Assembly: GCF_029338395.1 (NCBI RefSeq) | Contig: NZ_CP119809.1 | Coordinates: 1,426,001 to 1,490,000 of the forward strand | Length of the DNA: 64,000 bases | Direction of reading: 5' to 3' | Source: Halorussus caseinilyticus | GTDB taxonomy: Archaea; Halobacteriota; Halobacteria; Halobacteriales; Haladaptataceae | Shown: positions 43,642 to 52,318 of the stretch, in pieces | How positions within the stretch are numbered: position 1 is the stretch's first letter | How the letters are laid out: every line of letters begins with the position of its first letter | The notes under the pieces: model-generated | Told to the model about the DNA's origin: nothing | Seen by the model: only the letters and a program-made list of their open reading frames with translations | The model's database searches: none | Position numbers and translations under genes: made by a program

Positions 43642-44778
43642 ATGCAAAACGTCATCGCCGCGGGACTGGGCATCGGCGACGACTACCCGCCGCGAATCAT
43701 GGGCGTGTTGAACGTCAGCGAGGAGTCGCCCTACGACCCGAGCGTCTACGACGACCCCGGCGAGGCCGCCGAGTACGTCGATTCCGAACTGATTGCGGAG
43801 GGCGCGGACATCGTGGACGTGGGTCTCGAATCCGCGAACAAGCGCTTCGAGGTTCTCTCGGCAGAGGAGGAACTGGACCGCCTCGACACCGCCCTCGAAA
43901 CCATCGAGAGCGTCTCGGGCGATGCCGTCTTCTCCATCGAGACGCGCTACGGCGAAGTCGCCGACGAAGCTCTCTCGCGGGGGTTCGATATGGTCAACGA
44001 CATCTGCGGGTTCGCCGACCCACGGATGCCAGACGTGTGCCGGGACCACGACGCCGCGGTGGTGAAAATGGCGAGTCCGCCGGACCTCGAACGCCCCGGC
44101 GCAATCGAGAAGGTAGACGACATCTACGACGCCCTCAAGCGCGAGGGCCTGACCGACAAGACCATCGTGGACCCGGCGTTCGGCGGGTGGTCGGAGGCCA
44201 AGACGCTCGCGGACGACCGCGAGACGTTCCGCCGCCTCCGGGAGTTCCGTGGTCTCGGCCAGCCGATTCTGGTCTCCATCAACCGGAAGAACTTCCTCCG
44301 GGAACTCGCCGACCGGAGTACCGACGAGGCCCTGCCGGTCTCGCTCGCCGCGACTTCGATGGCGGTCGAACGCGGCGCGCACGTCGTCCGGACCCACGAC
44401 GTGGCCGAGACCGCAGACGCCGCGAAAATCGGGGCGGCGTTCGCCCGCGAGCGACTGGGCGACGACGAACTCGGCGTCGAGGAGTTAGACGTGACCTCCG
44501 CGGCCGAGACTGCGCGGCACCTCGAACGTCTCGGGGCCGACCCCGACCGGGCCGACGACGCGACGACCCGCGTCTTCGAGCTCTCGGGTCTCGCCGCCGC
44601 CGAGCGCGAGACGCTGGCCGCGGCCGCCGCCGACGCCGGGGTCGTCTTCACCACCGGCACCGCGGGTGACTTGCTCGCGGGGTCGCCCGCCGCGCTCGCC
44701 CGCCTGCGAGACGCCGTAACCGGCGCTTCGGACCGTCTTGGGGCGATTTTCGATACCGTGACTCGGCCGAAACGGTAA
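43642..44778 (+). CDS. folP: Dihydropteroate synthase-related protein
   Basis: A 378-residue pterin-binding TIM-barrel protein. The N-terminal PRIMGVLNVSEESPYD resembles the DHPS substrate loop (GILNVTPDSFSDG-like), with ADIVDVGLES, MVNDICGF and PILVSINRKNF as further DHPS segments. DHPS joins hydroxymethylpterin diphosphate with pABA. The C-terminal about 110 residues form an extra helical domain of unknown role. I chose the ATG at 43642. With mptE downstream it forms a pterin/folate gene pair. Confidence 0.85.
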   Translation: MQNVIAAGLGIGDDYPPRIMGVLNVSEESPYDPSVYDDPGEAAEYVDSELIAEGADIVDVGLESANKRFEVLSAEEELDRLDTALETIESVSGDAVFSIETRYGEVADEALSRGFDMVNDICGFADPRMPDVCRDHDAAVVKMASPPDLERPGAIEKVDDIYDALKREGLTDKTIVDPAFGGWSEAKTLADDRETFRRLREFRGLGQPILVSINRKNFLRELADRSTDEALPVSLAATSMAVERGAHVVRTHDVAETADAAKIGAAFARERLGDDELGVEELDVTSAAETARHLERLGADPDRADDATTRVFELSGLAAAERETLAAAAADAGVVFTTGTAGDLLAGSPAALARLRDAVTGASDRLGAIFDTVTRPKR

Positions 44779-44883
44779 GAGAAAACTTATGCCGGGGGAG
44801 AAAGAAACCGCTGTTGGGAAGCTGGAAGGGCGCTCGCGGGTAGGGGTACTTGCAAGCGAACTTCCGGCTCAGACGGTTCTTAC

Positions 44884-45579
44884 ATGAACTACGAAACGTG
44901 GAGACCAATCTACGAGCGCGTCCTGTCGGACTTCGGGTTCGGCCGCGAGGCCGACGAGCTCGCCCGCGACGTGCTGGCCGAACTGACCCGGCCGTTCGAA
45001 CTCGCCGACCTCGACGTGTCGGGCCGGACTGTCGCCGTCGCGGGCGCTGGTCCGTCGCTGACCGACGCCGACCAGCTCGCGCGCGCTCGCGGGGCCGACG
45101 CCGTGTTCGCGGCTTCGACGGCCGCCGACGACCTGCGGGACGCGGGAATCGGGGTCGATTGCATGGTCACGGACCTCGACAAGAATCCCGAGACGGCCCG
45201 CGAGCTCACCGCGGAAGGCGTCCCGGTCGCGGCCCACGCCCACGGCGACAACGTTCCGGCGGTCCGCGAGTGGGTGCCCAAATTCGACGCCGGGAGCGTC
45301 CTGCCGACCACGCAGGCCCGGCCGGTCGCTCACGTCCGGAACTTCGGTGGGTTCACCGACGGCGACCGGGCGGCGTTTCTCGCCGACCACCTCGGCGCGG
45401 CCGAACTCCGATTCGTTGGATGGGACTTCGACGACCCCGCCGTCGGCGAGGCGAAAGCGAAGAAGTTGGCGTGGGCCGCGCGACTGCTCCGGTGGTTGGA
45501 GGTTCGGCGCGGCGAGGAGTTCGAGATTCTGGACGGTCGCCGCGAGGGAATCGACGTGACCGACTTTCCGGACGCGTGA
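44884..45579 (+). CDS. mptE: 6-hydroxymethyl-7,8-dihydropterin pyrophosphokinase (MptE-like, DUF115)
   Basis: A 231-residue member of the MptE/DUF115 family, the archaeal replacement for FolK. It has VAVAGAGPSL near residue 50, CMVTDLDKN near 97 and AHAHGDN near 121, all family landmarks. It phosphorylates 6-hydroxymethyl-dihydropterin to the diphosphate used by the adjacent DHPS. The 105-bp gap from the DHPS gene could hold a separate promoter. Confidence 0.9.
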   Translation: MNYETWRPIYERVLSDFGFGREADELARDVLAELTRPFELADLDVSGRTVAVAGAGPSLTDADQLARARGADAVFAASTAADDLRDAGIGVDCMVTDLDKNPETARELTAEGVPVAAHAHGDNVPAVREWVPKFDAGSVLPTTQARPVAHVRNFGGFTDGDRAAFLADHLGAAELRFVGWDFDDPAVGEAKAKKLAWAARLLRWLEVRRGEEFEILDGRREGIDVTDFPDA

Positions 45580-45592
45580 ACGATTTCCCGGA

Positions 45593-46564
45593 CTAGGGTT
45601 CCAACACGACTTTGCCGGTCGTCTCGCGGTTCTCGATGGCGGCGTGGGCGTCGGCCGCGTCTTCGAGGTCGAACCGCTGGCCCACGACGACTTCCAAGTC
45701 CCCGTCGGCGAGCATCGCTTCGAGTTCGGGCACCGACTGGAGGATTCGCTGTGGGTCGCGCTGGAGCGCGTTGCCGAGGTGGAAGCCGAGTACCGACTTG
45801 TTCTCGAACAGGAGTCGCGTGGTCTCGACCTCACCGGGTTCGCCGCTGGCCGCGCCGTAGGCCACGACGCGCCCGAAGTGCGAGAGGGCGTCGAGGCTCC
45901 GCGCGAACGTCTCGCCGCCCACGCCGTCGAGGACCAAATCGACGCCTCCGCCGTCGGTAACGGCGTCGATTTCCTCCGCGAAGTCCGCCGCCTCGTAGTT
46001 GATGGGGTGGTCACAGCCGAGGCGTTCGGCGAGTTCGAGTTTCGCGTCGGTGCTGGCGGTGCCGAACACCTCCGCGCCCGCGGCGCTGGCGAGTTGGACC
46101 GCGGCAGTGCCGACCCCGCCCGCCGCGGCGTGGACGAGGACGCGCTCGCCTTCCTCCAAGCCGCCCCACTCGTGGAGGACGGCGTGGGCGGTCAGGAACT
46201 GGACCGGGAACCCGGCGGCCTCCGCGAACGACATTCCCTCGGGCACCTCGAACAGCGAGTCGGCACCTGCGAGCGCGTACTCGGCGTAGGCACCCCGGCC
46301 GGTCATCCCGACCACGCGGTCCCCGACTTCGCGCTCGACACCCTCGCCCACGGCGTCTACGGTCCCCGCGGCCTCCATCCCCGGCACGTAGACCGGTTCG
46401 GGACCGCCGACGTAGTGGCCCCGGCGTTGCATGATGTCGGCGAAGTTGACGCCCGCGGCCTCGACTTCGATGCGGACCTCGCCTGCCGCCGGTTCCGGTT
46501 TCTCGGCGTCGGTCACTGCCAGTACGTCGCTGTCGCCGAACTCCCGAACTTCGACTGTTCGCAT
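45593..46564 (-). CDS. NADPH:quinone oxidoreductase, zinc-independent MDR type
   Basis: A 323-residue medium-chain reductase of the QOR type. An N-terminal GroES-like domain precedes the Rossmann fold with VLVHAAAGGVGTAAVQL and GTASTDAKLELA. Zinc-site cysteines are absent, which is normal for quinone oxidoreductases. It carries out NADPH-dependent reduction of quinones or enones. I chose the ATG at 46564; the longer frame to 46855 runs through the repeat element B. It is followed tail-to-tail by mptE. Confidence 0.9.
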   Translation of the reverse strand: MRTVEVREFGDSDVLAVTDAEKPEPAAGEVRIEVEAAGVNFADIMQRRGHYVGGPEPVYVPGMEAAGTVDAVGEGVEREVGDRVVGMTGRGAYAEYALAGADSLFEVPEGMSFAEAAGFPVQFLTAHAVLHEWGGLEEGERVLVHAAAGGVGTAAVQLASAAGAEVFGTASTDAKLELAERLGCDHPINYEAADFAEEIDAVTDGGGVDLVLDGVGGETFARSLDALSHFGRVVAYGAASGEPGEVETTRLLFENKSVLGFHLGNALQRDPQRILQSVPELEAMLADGDLEVVVGQRFDLEDAADAHAAIENRETTGKVVLEP

Positions 46565-46892
46565 GGATACGGGTTCGTGCCCGACGCGGATAAACTTCCA
46601 TGCCGTGGTCAGTTTTTCCGGGTCTCGACGAACGCGGGCGCTCGGCCGACCAACCGACGGGGTGGGATGAAGGGACCGCCCGCTCGCGGCCGAAGGCCCG
46701 TGGTCGGCTCTGCGGGCACTATTCGAGCGAGCAAAGCGAGCGAGAATATCCCGCAGAGCGACCGCGAGCGGGCGGGGGCTTTCTGGGCGTTCATCACGAC
46801 GGTTCCTGCGGTCGCGGTGAGTGTACGAAGCGAGCGGGCGGGACTTTCGAAACATCCCTCACGACAGTTTTGGATGCGACCCGACGAACGCA
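46565..46892. other. Intergenic region containing repeat copy B
   Basis: This gap between the VOC gene end and the quinone reductase start is almost filled by dispersed repeat B and its right-hand decayed extension (46790-46860). No gene was identified. Confidence 0.65.
46651..46781 (+). repeat. Dispersed 131-bp intergenic repeat, copy B
   Basis: It matches the reverse complement of copy C with about 7 differences in 131 positions. Nested inverted arms are visible: ccgcccgctcgcgg with ccgcgagcgggcgg outside, and gctctgcggg with cccgcagagc inside, so the transcript could form a long hairpin. The similarity continues in weaker form for about 60 bp to the right. Confidence 0.85.
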
Positions 46893-47384
46893 TCACTTCC
46901 CGAGTCGTCCCCCGCCGAGGTAGAGGCGGTCGGGCGCGGGCCGACCCTCCGAGAACGACTCGCGGTACTCCATCAGTTGCCAGAGGACACCCGTCGGGTT
47001 CCCCGGCGAGACGAACGCCTCGCTCCAGTCGTCGTAGTCGGTCCGGTCCACGACGCGAATCTCCTCGGACTTCAGCACCGCGATGGCGGCGTCGATGTCG
47101 GCGACTTCCAGCGTGACGTGGTGGAGTCCGGGACCGTTCGCCGCGAGGAAGTCGGTCAGGAAGGAGTCCTCGCCCGCGACGGGTTCGATGAGTTCGACCC
47201 GCGAGGCGTCCCCGAGCAGGTAGTACGCCCACCGGAACGCGCCGGTGGGGTCCTCCTCGTGGGCGAGTTTCTCGGCCCCGAGAAGATTTAGGAGGGGTTC
47301 GGCGTCGTCTACGGAGTGGACAGCGATGCCCACGTGGTCTACGCGGATTTCCGGTGGTTCGGGACTTTCTGTGGGGTCTGTCAT
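46893..47384 (-). CDS. VOC/glyoxalase family protein (methylmalonyl-CoA epimerase-like)
   Basis: A 163-residue VOC-fold protein with an N-terminal VDHVGIAVHSVDDA (His ligand) and a second half with LHHVTLEVADIDAAI. The spacing and VELIEP segment resemble methylmalonyl-CoA epimerases, which interconvert the two methylmalonyl-CoA epimers. A generic glyoxalase/dioxygenase function is also possible. It is flanked on both sides by inverted repeat copies B and C. Confidence 0.82.
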   Translation of the reverse strand: MTDPTESPEPPEIRVDHVGIAVHSVDDAEPLLNLLGAEKLAHEEDPTGAFRWAYYLLGDASRVELIEPVAGEDSFLTDFLAANGPGLHHVTLEVADIDAAIAVLKSEEIRVVDRTDYDDWSEAFVSPGNPTGVLWQLMEYRESFSEGRPAPDRLYLGGGRLGK

Positions 47385-47835
47385 GGGTTCCGTGTGTGAC
47401 TTCGGACGAGATAGGTGTTGGGTGAGTTTTGGTAGTATTTTGCTTTCGGATAATCTTATATTTGTTTTAGCAATATATTTCTTTGGTAGGCTAGTTTAGA
47501 GCAGTCTCTAGTGGCAAGATGATGAGTGCGAACCGCAGAATCGTCGCTGTGAACGTTTCTCGAAGCCCCCGCCCGCTCGCGGTCGCTCTGCGGGATATTC
47601 TCGCTCACTGCGTTCGCTCGAATAGGGCCCGCAGAGCCGACCACAGGCCTTCGGCCGCGAGCGGGCGGCCCCTTCATCCCACCCCGTCGGTTGCTTCGCC
47701 GAGCGCGTCCTGTCGGTTCCTTCGCCGGGCGTGTCCCGGTGGAAAGTCGCCCCGAGCGTTTGCCGTGGTAAGTCCCAGCGAGCGCACGCCGGGCGGCGGC
47801 CCGCGGGCCGCCGCCCGGCCGAACCCGCCGAAAGT
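47385..47835. other. Intergenic region containing repeat copy C
   Basis: This region includes an AT-rich stretch at 47435-47500 that should contain the VOC promoter (minus strand), then repeat copy C with its flanks. No gene was identified; translations of the GC-rich part are arginine-rich. Confidence 0.6.
47563..47693 (-). repeat. Dispersed 131-bp intergenic repeat, copy C (inverted relative to B)
   Basis: The reverse complement aligns base for base with 46651-46781, differing at roughly 7 positions. The hairpin arms are fully conserved while the loop region has changed, consistent with selection on, or gene conversion of, the paired structure. Confidence 0.85.
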
Positions 47836-48858
47836 TCAGTTCTCGGGTGCGAGCGCGTCGATGGTCGCTTCGAGTTCGTCCTGCTCTGCGCCGCGGGGGA
47901 ACGACACCGCCACGCGGTCCACGCCGTCGATTTCCACGAACTTTTCGAGGTCCTCGCGGGCCTCCTCGGGGGTGCCGACCGCGCCGAGGTCCTTCAGGAG
48001 TTCGTCGTCGATTGCTTTGAGCGCGGCGTCTTGGTCGCCGTTGCCCCACGCCGTGGCGACTTCCTCGGCGGTGTCCTCGTAGCCCTGCCGCGAGAGGGCT
48101 TCCCGGTAGAAGGTCCCCATCGCGCCGACGTAGAACGCGAGGTGCTGGCGCGCGAGGGTCCGGGCGCGTTCGCCGTCCTCGGACACCGCGCAGGTCAGCG
48201 AGAGCGTGACTCGCACGTCGTCGGGGTCCCGGTCGCCCAACTCGGCACCGCGCCGCAGGTCTTCGAGGCGGTCCCGAATCCCGTCGGGCGTGAGCATCAG
48301 GGCGTGCCACCCGTCGGCGAAGCGCCCCGCCAACTCGACCGACTTGGGACCCATCCCGGCGGCGTCGATTGGCACCGGTGTCTCCGGCGGGTCGGACCGC
48401 AAGCGAAAGCCGCCGATAGTGAACACGTCGCCCGCGTAGTTGACCGTCTCGCCCGAAAGGACCTTCCGGACGATTTCGACGTACTCGCGGGTCCGACGGA
48501 GCGGTCGCTCGAAGCTCTGGCCGTGCCAGCCTTCGATGACCGCGGGACCGGAGGGTCCGATGCCGAGGCGCATCCGACCGCCGGAGAGTTCTTGGAGGGT
48601 GGCGGCGGTCTGGCCCACGAGCGCGGGGGACCGCGAGTAGACGTTCAGAATCGAAGGGCCGATGCCGATGTCGTCGGTTCGCTCGGCGATGGCCGAGAGG
48701 ACGGTCGGAGCGTCCCGGCCCCACGTCTCGGGAAGCCACGCCCGGCGATAGCCGCGGTCTTCAGCGAGTTGGGCGAGCGATACGATGTCGGCGATGCTCG
48801 GTCGGGCCGCCACTGGCAGGTGAATCGTTCGGTCGGAACGGGTGGTTCGGTCGGTCAT
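47836..48858 (-). CDS. LLM-class (F420-dependent) oxidoreductase
   Basis: A 340-residue TIM-barrel flavin/F420 oxidoreductase of the luciferase-like group. Recognisable parts are LAEDRGYRRAWLPE near residue 30, RMRLGIGPSGP, RRTREYVEIVRKVLSG and DAAGMGPKSVELAGRFADGW (given in parts). In haloarchaea these proteins usually use F420; the substrate is unknown. I chose the ATG at 48858 over an upstream ATG at 48885. Confidence 0.88.
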   Translation of the reverse strand: MTDRTTRSDRTIHLPVAARPSIADIVSLAQLAEDRGYRRAWLPETWGRDAPTVLSAIAERTDDIGIGPSILNVYSRSPALVGQTAATLQELSGGRMRLGIGPSGPAVIEGWHGQSFERPLRRTREYVEIVRKVLSGETVNYAGDVFTIGGFRLRSDPPETPVPIDAAGMGPKSVELAGRFADGWHALMLTPDGIRDRLEDLRRGAELGDRDPDDVRVTLSLTCAVSEDGERARTLARQHLAFYVGAMGTFYREALSRQGYEDTAEEVATAWGNGDQDAALKAIDDELLKDLGAVGTPEEAREDLEKFVEIDGVDRVAVSFPRGAEQDELEATIDALAPEN

Positions 48859-48924
48859 GGGCGTGTGAACGAACGCCGCCACCATAGTTCCCTGCCAACT
48901 ATCGGGACCGGGAACGGAGTTGAA

Positions 48925-49713
48925 TCACACGTCGGGCGACTCCATCACGTCGGGCACGCCCGCGGCCGCAATCGTCTCGCCGACGACGAACGAGGCGGCG
49001 TCGCTGGCGAGAAACCGGGCTACGTCGGCGATTTCCTCGCTGACCCCGACCCGGCGCTCGACTTCCTCGCGGTCCACGTCGTCGGCCGAGATGCCCATCT
49101 GACTGGCGAGACCCGGCGTGGCGACGAACCCCGGCGCGATGCAGTTGACCCGCACGCCGTCTCCGGCCCACTCGAACGCGAGCGTCGAAGTGAGGTTGAC
49201 CACCGCGGCCTTCGCCGCGCCGTAGTGACTCATGTAGGGCGCACCCTGCTGGCCCGCGACGCTGGCGACGTTGATTACGCTCCCGCCGCCGTCCTTCAGG
49301 TGTTGTTCGGCGGCCTGCGTGCAGTTGTAGGTCCCGCCGAGGTTGATGTCCAGAATCTTCTGCCACCCGTTCGGGCTGATGTCCTCGAAGTTGGCCATGA
49401 AGCTCGCTCCGGCGTTGTTGACCAACACGTCGAGACTCCCGAACTTCTCGACGGTGGCCTCCACGAGCGCCTCGACCGCCTCGCGGTCGGTCACGTCGCA
49501 CTCCACGGCGAGGGCGTCGCCGCCCCGTTCTTCGGTCTGCTCGCGGATGGTCTCGGCCACGGGGTCCACGTTCTCCTGCTCGCGCGAGCAGACCACCACG
49601 TTCGCGCCGTCGGCGGCGAACTCCTCGGCGATTGCCCGCCCGATGCCGGAACTCGCGCCCGTGACGACGGCGGTTCGCCCGCCGACCGAGAAGCGGTCGG
49701 TGTGGTCGGTCAT
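48925..49713 (-). CDS. Short-chain dehydrogenase/reductase (FabG-like)
   Basis: A 262-residue SDR. TGASSGIGRA is near residue 18, NNAG near 97, the catalytic triad Ser in NVASVAG and Tyr-Lys in YGAAKAA, and the PG motif in IAPGFVATPG. It resembles 3-oxoacyl reductases (FabG-like) and other secondary-alcohol dehydrogenases. The ATG at 49713 is chosen over an upstream extension to 49824 that overlaps the promoter. It is upstream of the LLM gene by 66 bp, so the two may share a transcript. Confidence 0.9.
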   Translation of the reverse strand: MTDHTDRFSVGGRTAVVTGASSGIGRAIAEEFAADGANVVVCSREQENVDPVAETIREQTEERGGDALAVECDVTDREAVEALVEATVEKFGSLDVLVNNAGASFMANFEDISPNGWQKILDINLGGTYNCTQAAEQHLKDGGGSVINVASVAGQQGAPYMSHYGAAKAAVVNLTSTLAFEWAGDGVRVNCIAPGFVATPGLASQMGISADDVDREEVERRVGVSEEIADVARFLASDAASFVVGETIAAAGVPDVMESPDV

Positions 49714-49910
49714 CGGGACTCCTCCCGTCGCGTGACAGTGCGTGTCATCGTACTCGGGTACAGTCCGGTTCCTGATAAGGGTGGTCTGAACTGCGACCAC
49801 GCCGTGACGAGTTGTGTCGAACACACGGACCCGTGCCGAGAGGGAGAACGCGACCGAAACGCGCGTAGAACGCGCTCTTTTTCACCACCGAACTCCAAGC
49901 TATCGACCAA

Positions 49911-50504
49911 ATGGCCAAAGTCAGCATCGGACTCCGCGGCTGGCGGTTCGACGAGGACGAGGTGTTCACCGAGGAGGGGGATTTCCGGCCGATGGACGAG
50001 ATTCCCGACGACCCGCGCAAGCGACTCATCCGCTTGCAGGCGCTGGTCAACGCGCCGTGTGACGCCTGCTGGTTGATTCACGGCGACGAGGAGATTCACG
50101 AGTGCAACGTCGCCGAAGTCGTCTACGGCGAACCCCTCAGCGAAGTCGTTCTCTGTACCGACCACGAACCCGACTTCCTGTACTGGTTCACCGAAGCGGG
50201 CGGCGACCGGTTCAAGGGCGAAGACGTGCTTCAGGACGAGTTTCACGAGTGGTTCGCCGACGGCGGCCGCGCGCCCGACGGCTACGGCGGCGTCGAACAC
50301 GTCGATACCGACCCCGAGGACGTGCCGGAACCGCCCGAACCCGACCAAGACGAGTTGAACGTCGAGGTTCCCGAAGACGAACGGAAGCGCATCGACCTCC
50401 GGGAAGTCGAGACCGACGAAGGGTCCGACGAGCGCGAAGGCGAGGAAGTCGAGGACTCGGACCTCGACGACCTCGACTTGGGACAGGACTACCCGTCGTC
50501 ATGA
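49911..50504 (+). CDS. Conserved acidic haloarchaeal protein, unknown
   Basis: A 197-residue protein. An N-terminal folded part (to about 115) contains a C-x-x-C (CDACW) and later CNVAEV and LCTDHEPDF, a possible metal-binding cysteine/histidine set. The C-terminal about 85 residues are very rich in Glu/Asp and probably disordered. I do not recognise the family. Its stop codon overlaps the start of the TrmJ-like gene (ATGA), so the two are translationally coupled and may act together in RNA modification. Confidence 0.8.
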   Translation: MAKVSIGLRGWRFDEDEVFTEEGDFRPMDEIPDDPRKRLIRLQALVNAPCDACWLIHGDEEIHECNVAEVVYGEPLSEVVLCTDHEPDFLYWFTEAGGDRFKGEDVLQDEFHEWFADGGRAPDGYGGVEHVDTDPEDVPEPPEPDQDELNVEVPEDERKRIDLREVETDEGSDEREGEEVEDSDLDDLDLGQDYPSS

Positions 50505-51226
50505 ATCCGCCCGCCGTCGCCGTCGTGGAACCGAAGACGCCGGGAAACGTCGGCACCATCGCGCGGGCGATGAAGAACTTCGGCATGCACGACCTCAAAC
50601 TCGTGAACCCGCCGGAGTTCGGCCGGGACAGCGAGGCCTACGGCTTCGCTGGACAGGCCCGCGAGGACATCCTGCCGAACTACGACGACGTGAGCTTCGA
50701 CCACCTCGTGGAGAACTACCACACCGTCGGCCTGACCGCGACGACCAACGAGGACGCCCGCAAGCACCGCCGATTCCCGTTCACGACCGCCGACGAGTTG
50801 GCCGACGACCTTCGGGACGTGGAGGCCGACACCTGCCTCGTCTTCGGCCGGGAGGACAACGGCCTGACCAACGACGAGATGGCCCGCGTGGACCAAGTGT
50901 GTTCGATTCCCGCCAGCGCCGACTACTCGTCGCTGAACCTCGGACAGGCCGCGACCGTCACCCTCTACGAACTCCGCGAGTTGACCCTCGAAGAGACCCA
51001 ACTGCCCGACGTGGAGCGCGAACGCGCCGACGAAGCCGAAATAGAGGGGTTCTACGACCACTTCGGCGAGTTCTTGGACGCCATCGACCACCCCGAAGAG
51101 AAGCGCGCGAAGACCCTCCGACTCGCCCGCCGACTCCTCGGGCGCGCGCATCCGACCGGCCGGGAGGTACGGACGCTCAGGGGCGTCCTCCGGCGGGCCA
51201 TCTACCACGCCGACGACGAGCGTTAG
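50501..51226 (+). CDS. trmJ: TrmJ-like SPOUT tRNA 2'-O-methyltransferase
   Basis: A 241-residue SPOUT/SpoU-class methyltransferase. The N-terminal [23 protein letters not shown] contains the motif-1 NxGxxxRxxxxFG (given in parts), followed by [11 protein letters not shown] and [15 protein letters not shown], which form the trefoil-knot SAM site. The layout fits archaeal TrmJ, which 2'-O-methylates C32 in the tRNA anticodon loop. A helical C-terminal extension follows. It is coupled by a four-base overlap to the preceding gene. Confidence 0.92.
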   Translation: MNPPAVAVVEPKTPGNVGTIARAMKNFGMHDLKLVNPPEFGRDSEAYGFAGQAREDILPNYDDVSFDHLVENYHTVGLTATTNEDARKHRRFPFTTADELADDLRDVEADTCLVFGREDNGLTNDEMARVDQVCSIPASADYSSLNLGQAATVTLYELRELTLEETQLPDVERERADEAEIEGFYDHFGEFLDAIDHPEEKRAKTLRLARRLLGRAHPTGREVRTLRGVLRRAIYHADDER

Positions 51227-51401
51227 AACTCGAAAGGCGAAGTTTCGCCCGAACGGTTTTCCCTGTCGCCCGTCATACGTTTTCGAAGAGAAGCCAGTGA
51301 GAGTTCAGTCAGTGTTACGCGGTCGCACGACCGGGCGAACTCGTCGTCGGCGGACAGATAGTCAAATCTTTTATCGGATTGGTGCGTAACTACCTACGAG
51401 T

Positions 51402-52223
51402 ATGTTTGCCTCCCTCCCGCTCGGTACGCAGTTCACCCTCCTCGTCGCGGTCCCGAGCATCGCGGCCATGCTCGTGGGAAAGCGACTCTTCCTGCCCGAC
51501 GAGCGTTTCCGGACCCTCTTCGTGGAGTTTTTGAAGACCGACTGGAAGTACCTCGGTGCCGCGTGGGTCGTCACGGAAATCGTGAACACGCTGGCGCTCC
51601 ACTTCCACGTCGCCAGAACGTTCACCGGCGCGATTTACGCCGTCGAGGGCGCGACCGTCGCGGCGTTTCAGGCGGTCACGGTCGTTCCGCTCACCGTGTT
51701 AGCCACCGGCGTCTACCTCGTCGGCTTTCCGTTCGTCGTGCTGTTCACCTACTTCAAACTGAAGGCCCACGACGAGGAGGAGGCACAGCGCTACGCACTG
51801 GCGTACATCATCGTGGTCGTCTGCGCCGTGCCCTTCTTTCTCCTGTTCCCGGTGAAGGTGTCGTCGCTGTACCTCTCGACGGTCGAACCGCTGATGTACG
51901 AACTCAGTCCGGCCATCCAGTACGGCATCTTCTCGACGGATACCCTCGTGAAGGCGTTTCCGAGTCTCCACACCGGTCTGTCGGTGCTGGCGGCGCTCTA
52001 CGCCCAGAAATCCGACACCCGGTACGCCTACACCGCGGCGACCCTCGCTGTCGCCATCGTCTTCTCGACGCTGTATCTGGGAGTCCACTGGGTGACGGAC
52101 GCGGTGTTCGCGGTCGTACTGGTGTGGGTCGCCTACCGACTCTCCCAACGGGTCAGCGACCCTCGGTGGTCGGTGGTCTCCCGCGAATTCGTGTCGGGAA
52201 TCCGGCGATACGCGTGGCCCTGA
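51402..52223 (+). CDS. PAP2-superfamily membrane protein (phosphatase/phosphotransferase-like)
   Basis: A 273-residue integral membrane protein with about six hydrophobic helices. Residues near 187-191 (FPSLHTG) match PAP2 motif C2 and near 225-235 (YLGVHWVTD) match motif C3 with its His and Asp. The first motif (KxxxxxxRP) and the usual SR before C3 are not evident, as in the inositolphosphotransferase (PAP2_3/Aur1-like) subgroup. It could transfer or remove phosphate or headgroups from lipids at the membrane. Confidence 0.85.
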   Translation: MFASLPLGTQFTLLVAVPSIAAMLVGKRLFLPDERFRTLFVEFLKTDWKYLGAAWVVTEIVNTLALHFHVARTFTGAIYAVEGATVAAFQAVTVVPLTVLATGVYLVGFPFVVLFTYFKLKAHDEEEAQRYALAYIIVVVCAVPFFLLFPVKVSSLYLSTVEPLMYELSPAIQYGIFSTDTLVKAFPSLHTGLSVLAALYAQKSDTRYAYTAATLAVAIVFSTLYLGVHWVTDAVFAVVLVWVAYRLSQRVSDPRWSVVSREFVSGIRRYAWP

Positions 52224-52287
52224 GCAGGGTCGCGGTTCTTCGGCACACTCTGCCGTGGACTTTTCACGAATGATAATTTTCAGAGGC

Positions 52288-52294
52288 GTTAAGT
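52288..52294 (+). promoter_or_regulatory. TATA-like box of the HemAT gene
   Basis: gttaagt is 25-31 bp before the ATG at 52319, supporting a leaderless transcript and the chosen start. Confidence 0.45.
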
Positions 52295-52318
52295 CGCGGG
52301 GATTCCCTCCAAAGGAAC

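Noticed and set aside
46651-47693. IS element or transposon carrying the VOC gene
   Set aside because: No transposase, no target-site duplication seen, and the VOC gene has normal halophile composition.
47731-50076. Plus-strand frame of 781 residues across the LLM and SDR genes
   Set aside because: It spans two real minus-strand genes and their spacer; no motif supports it.
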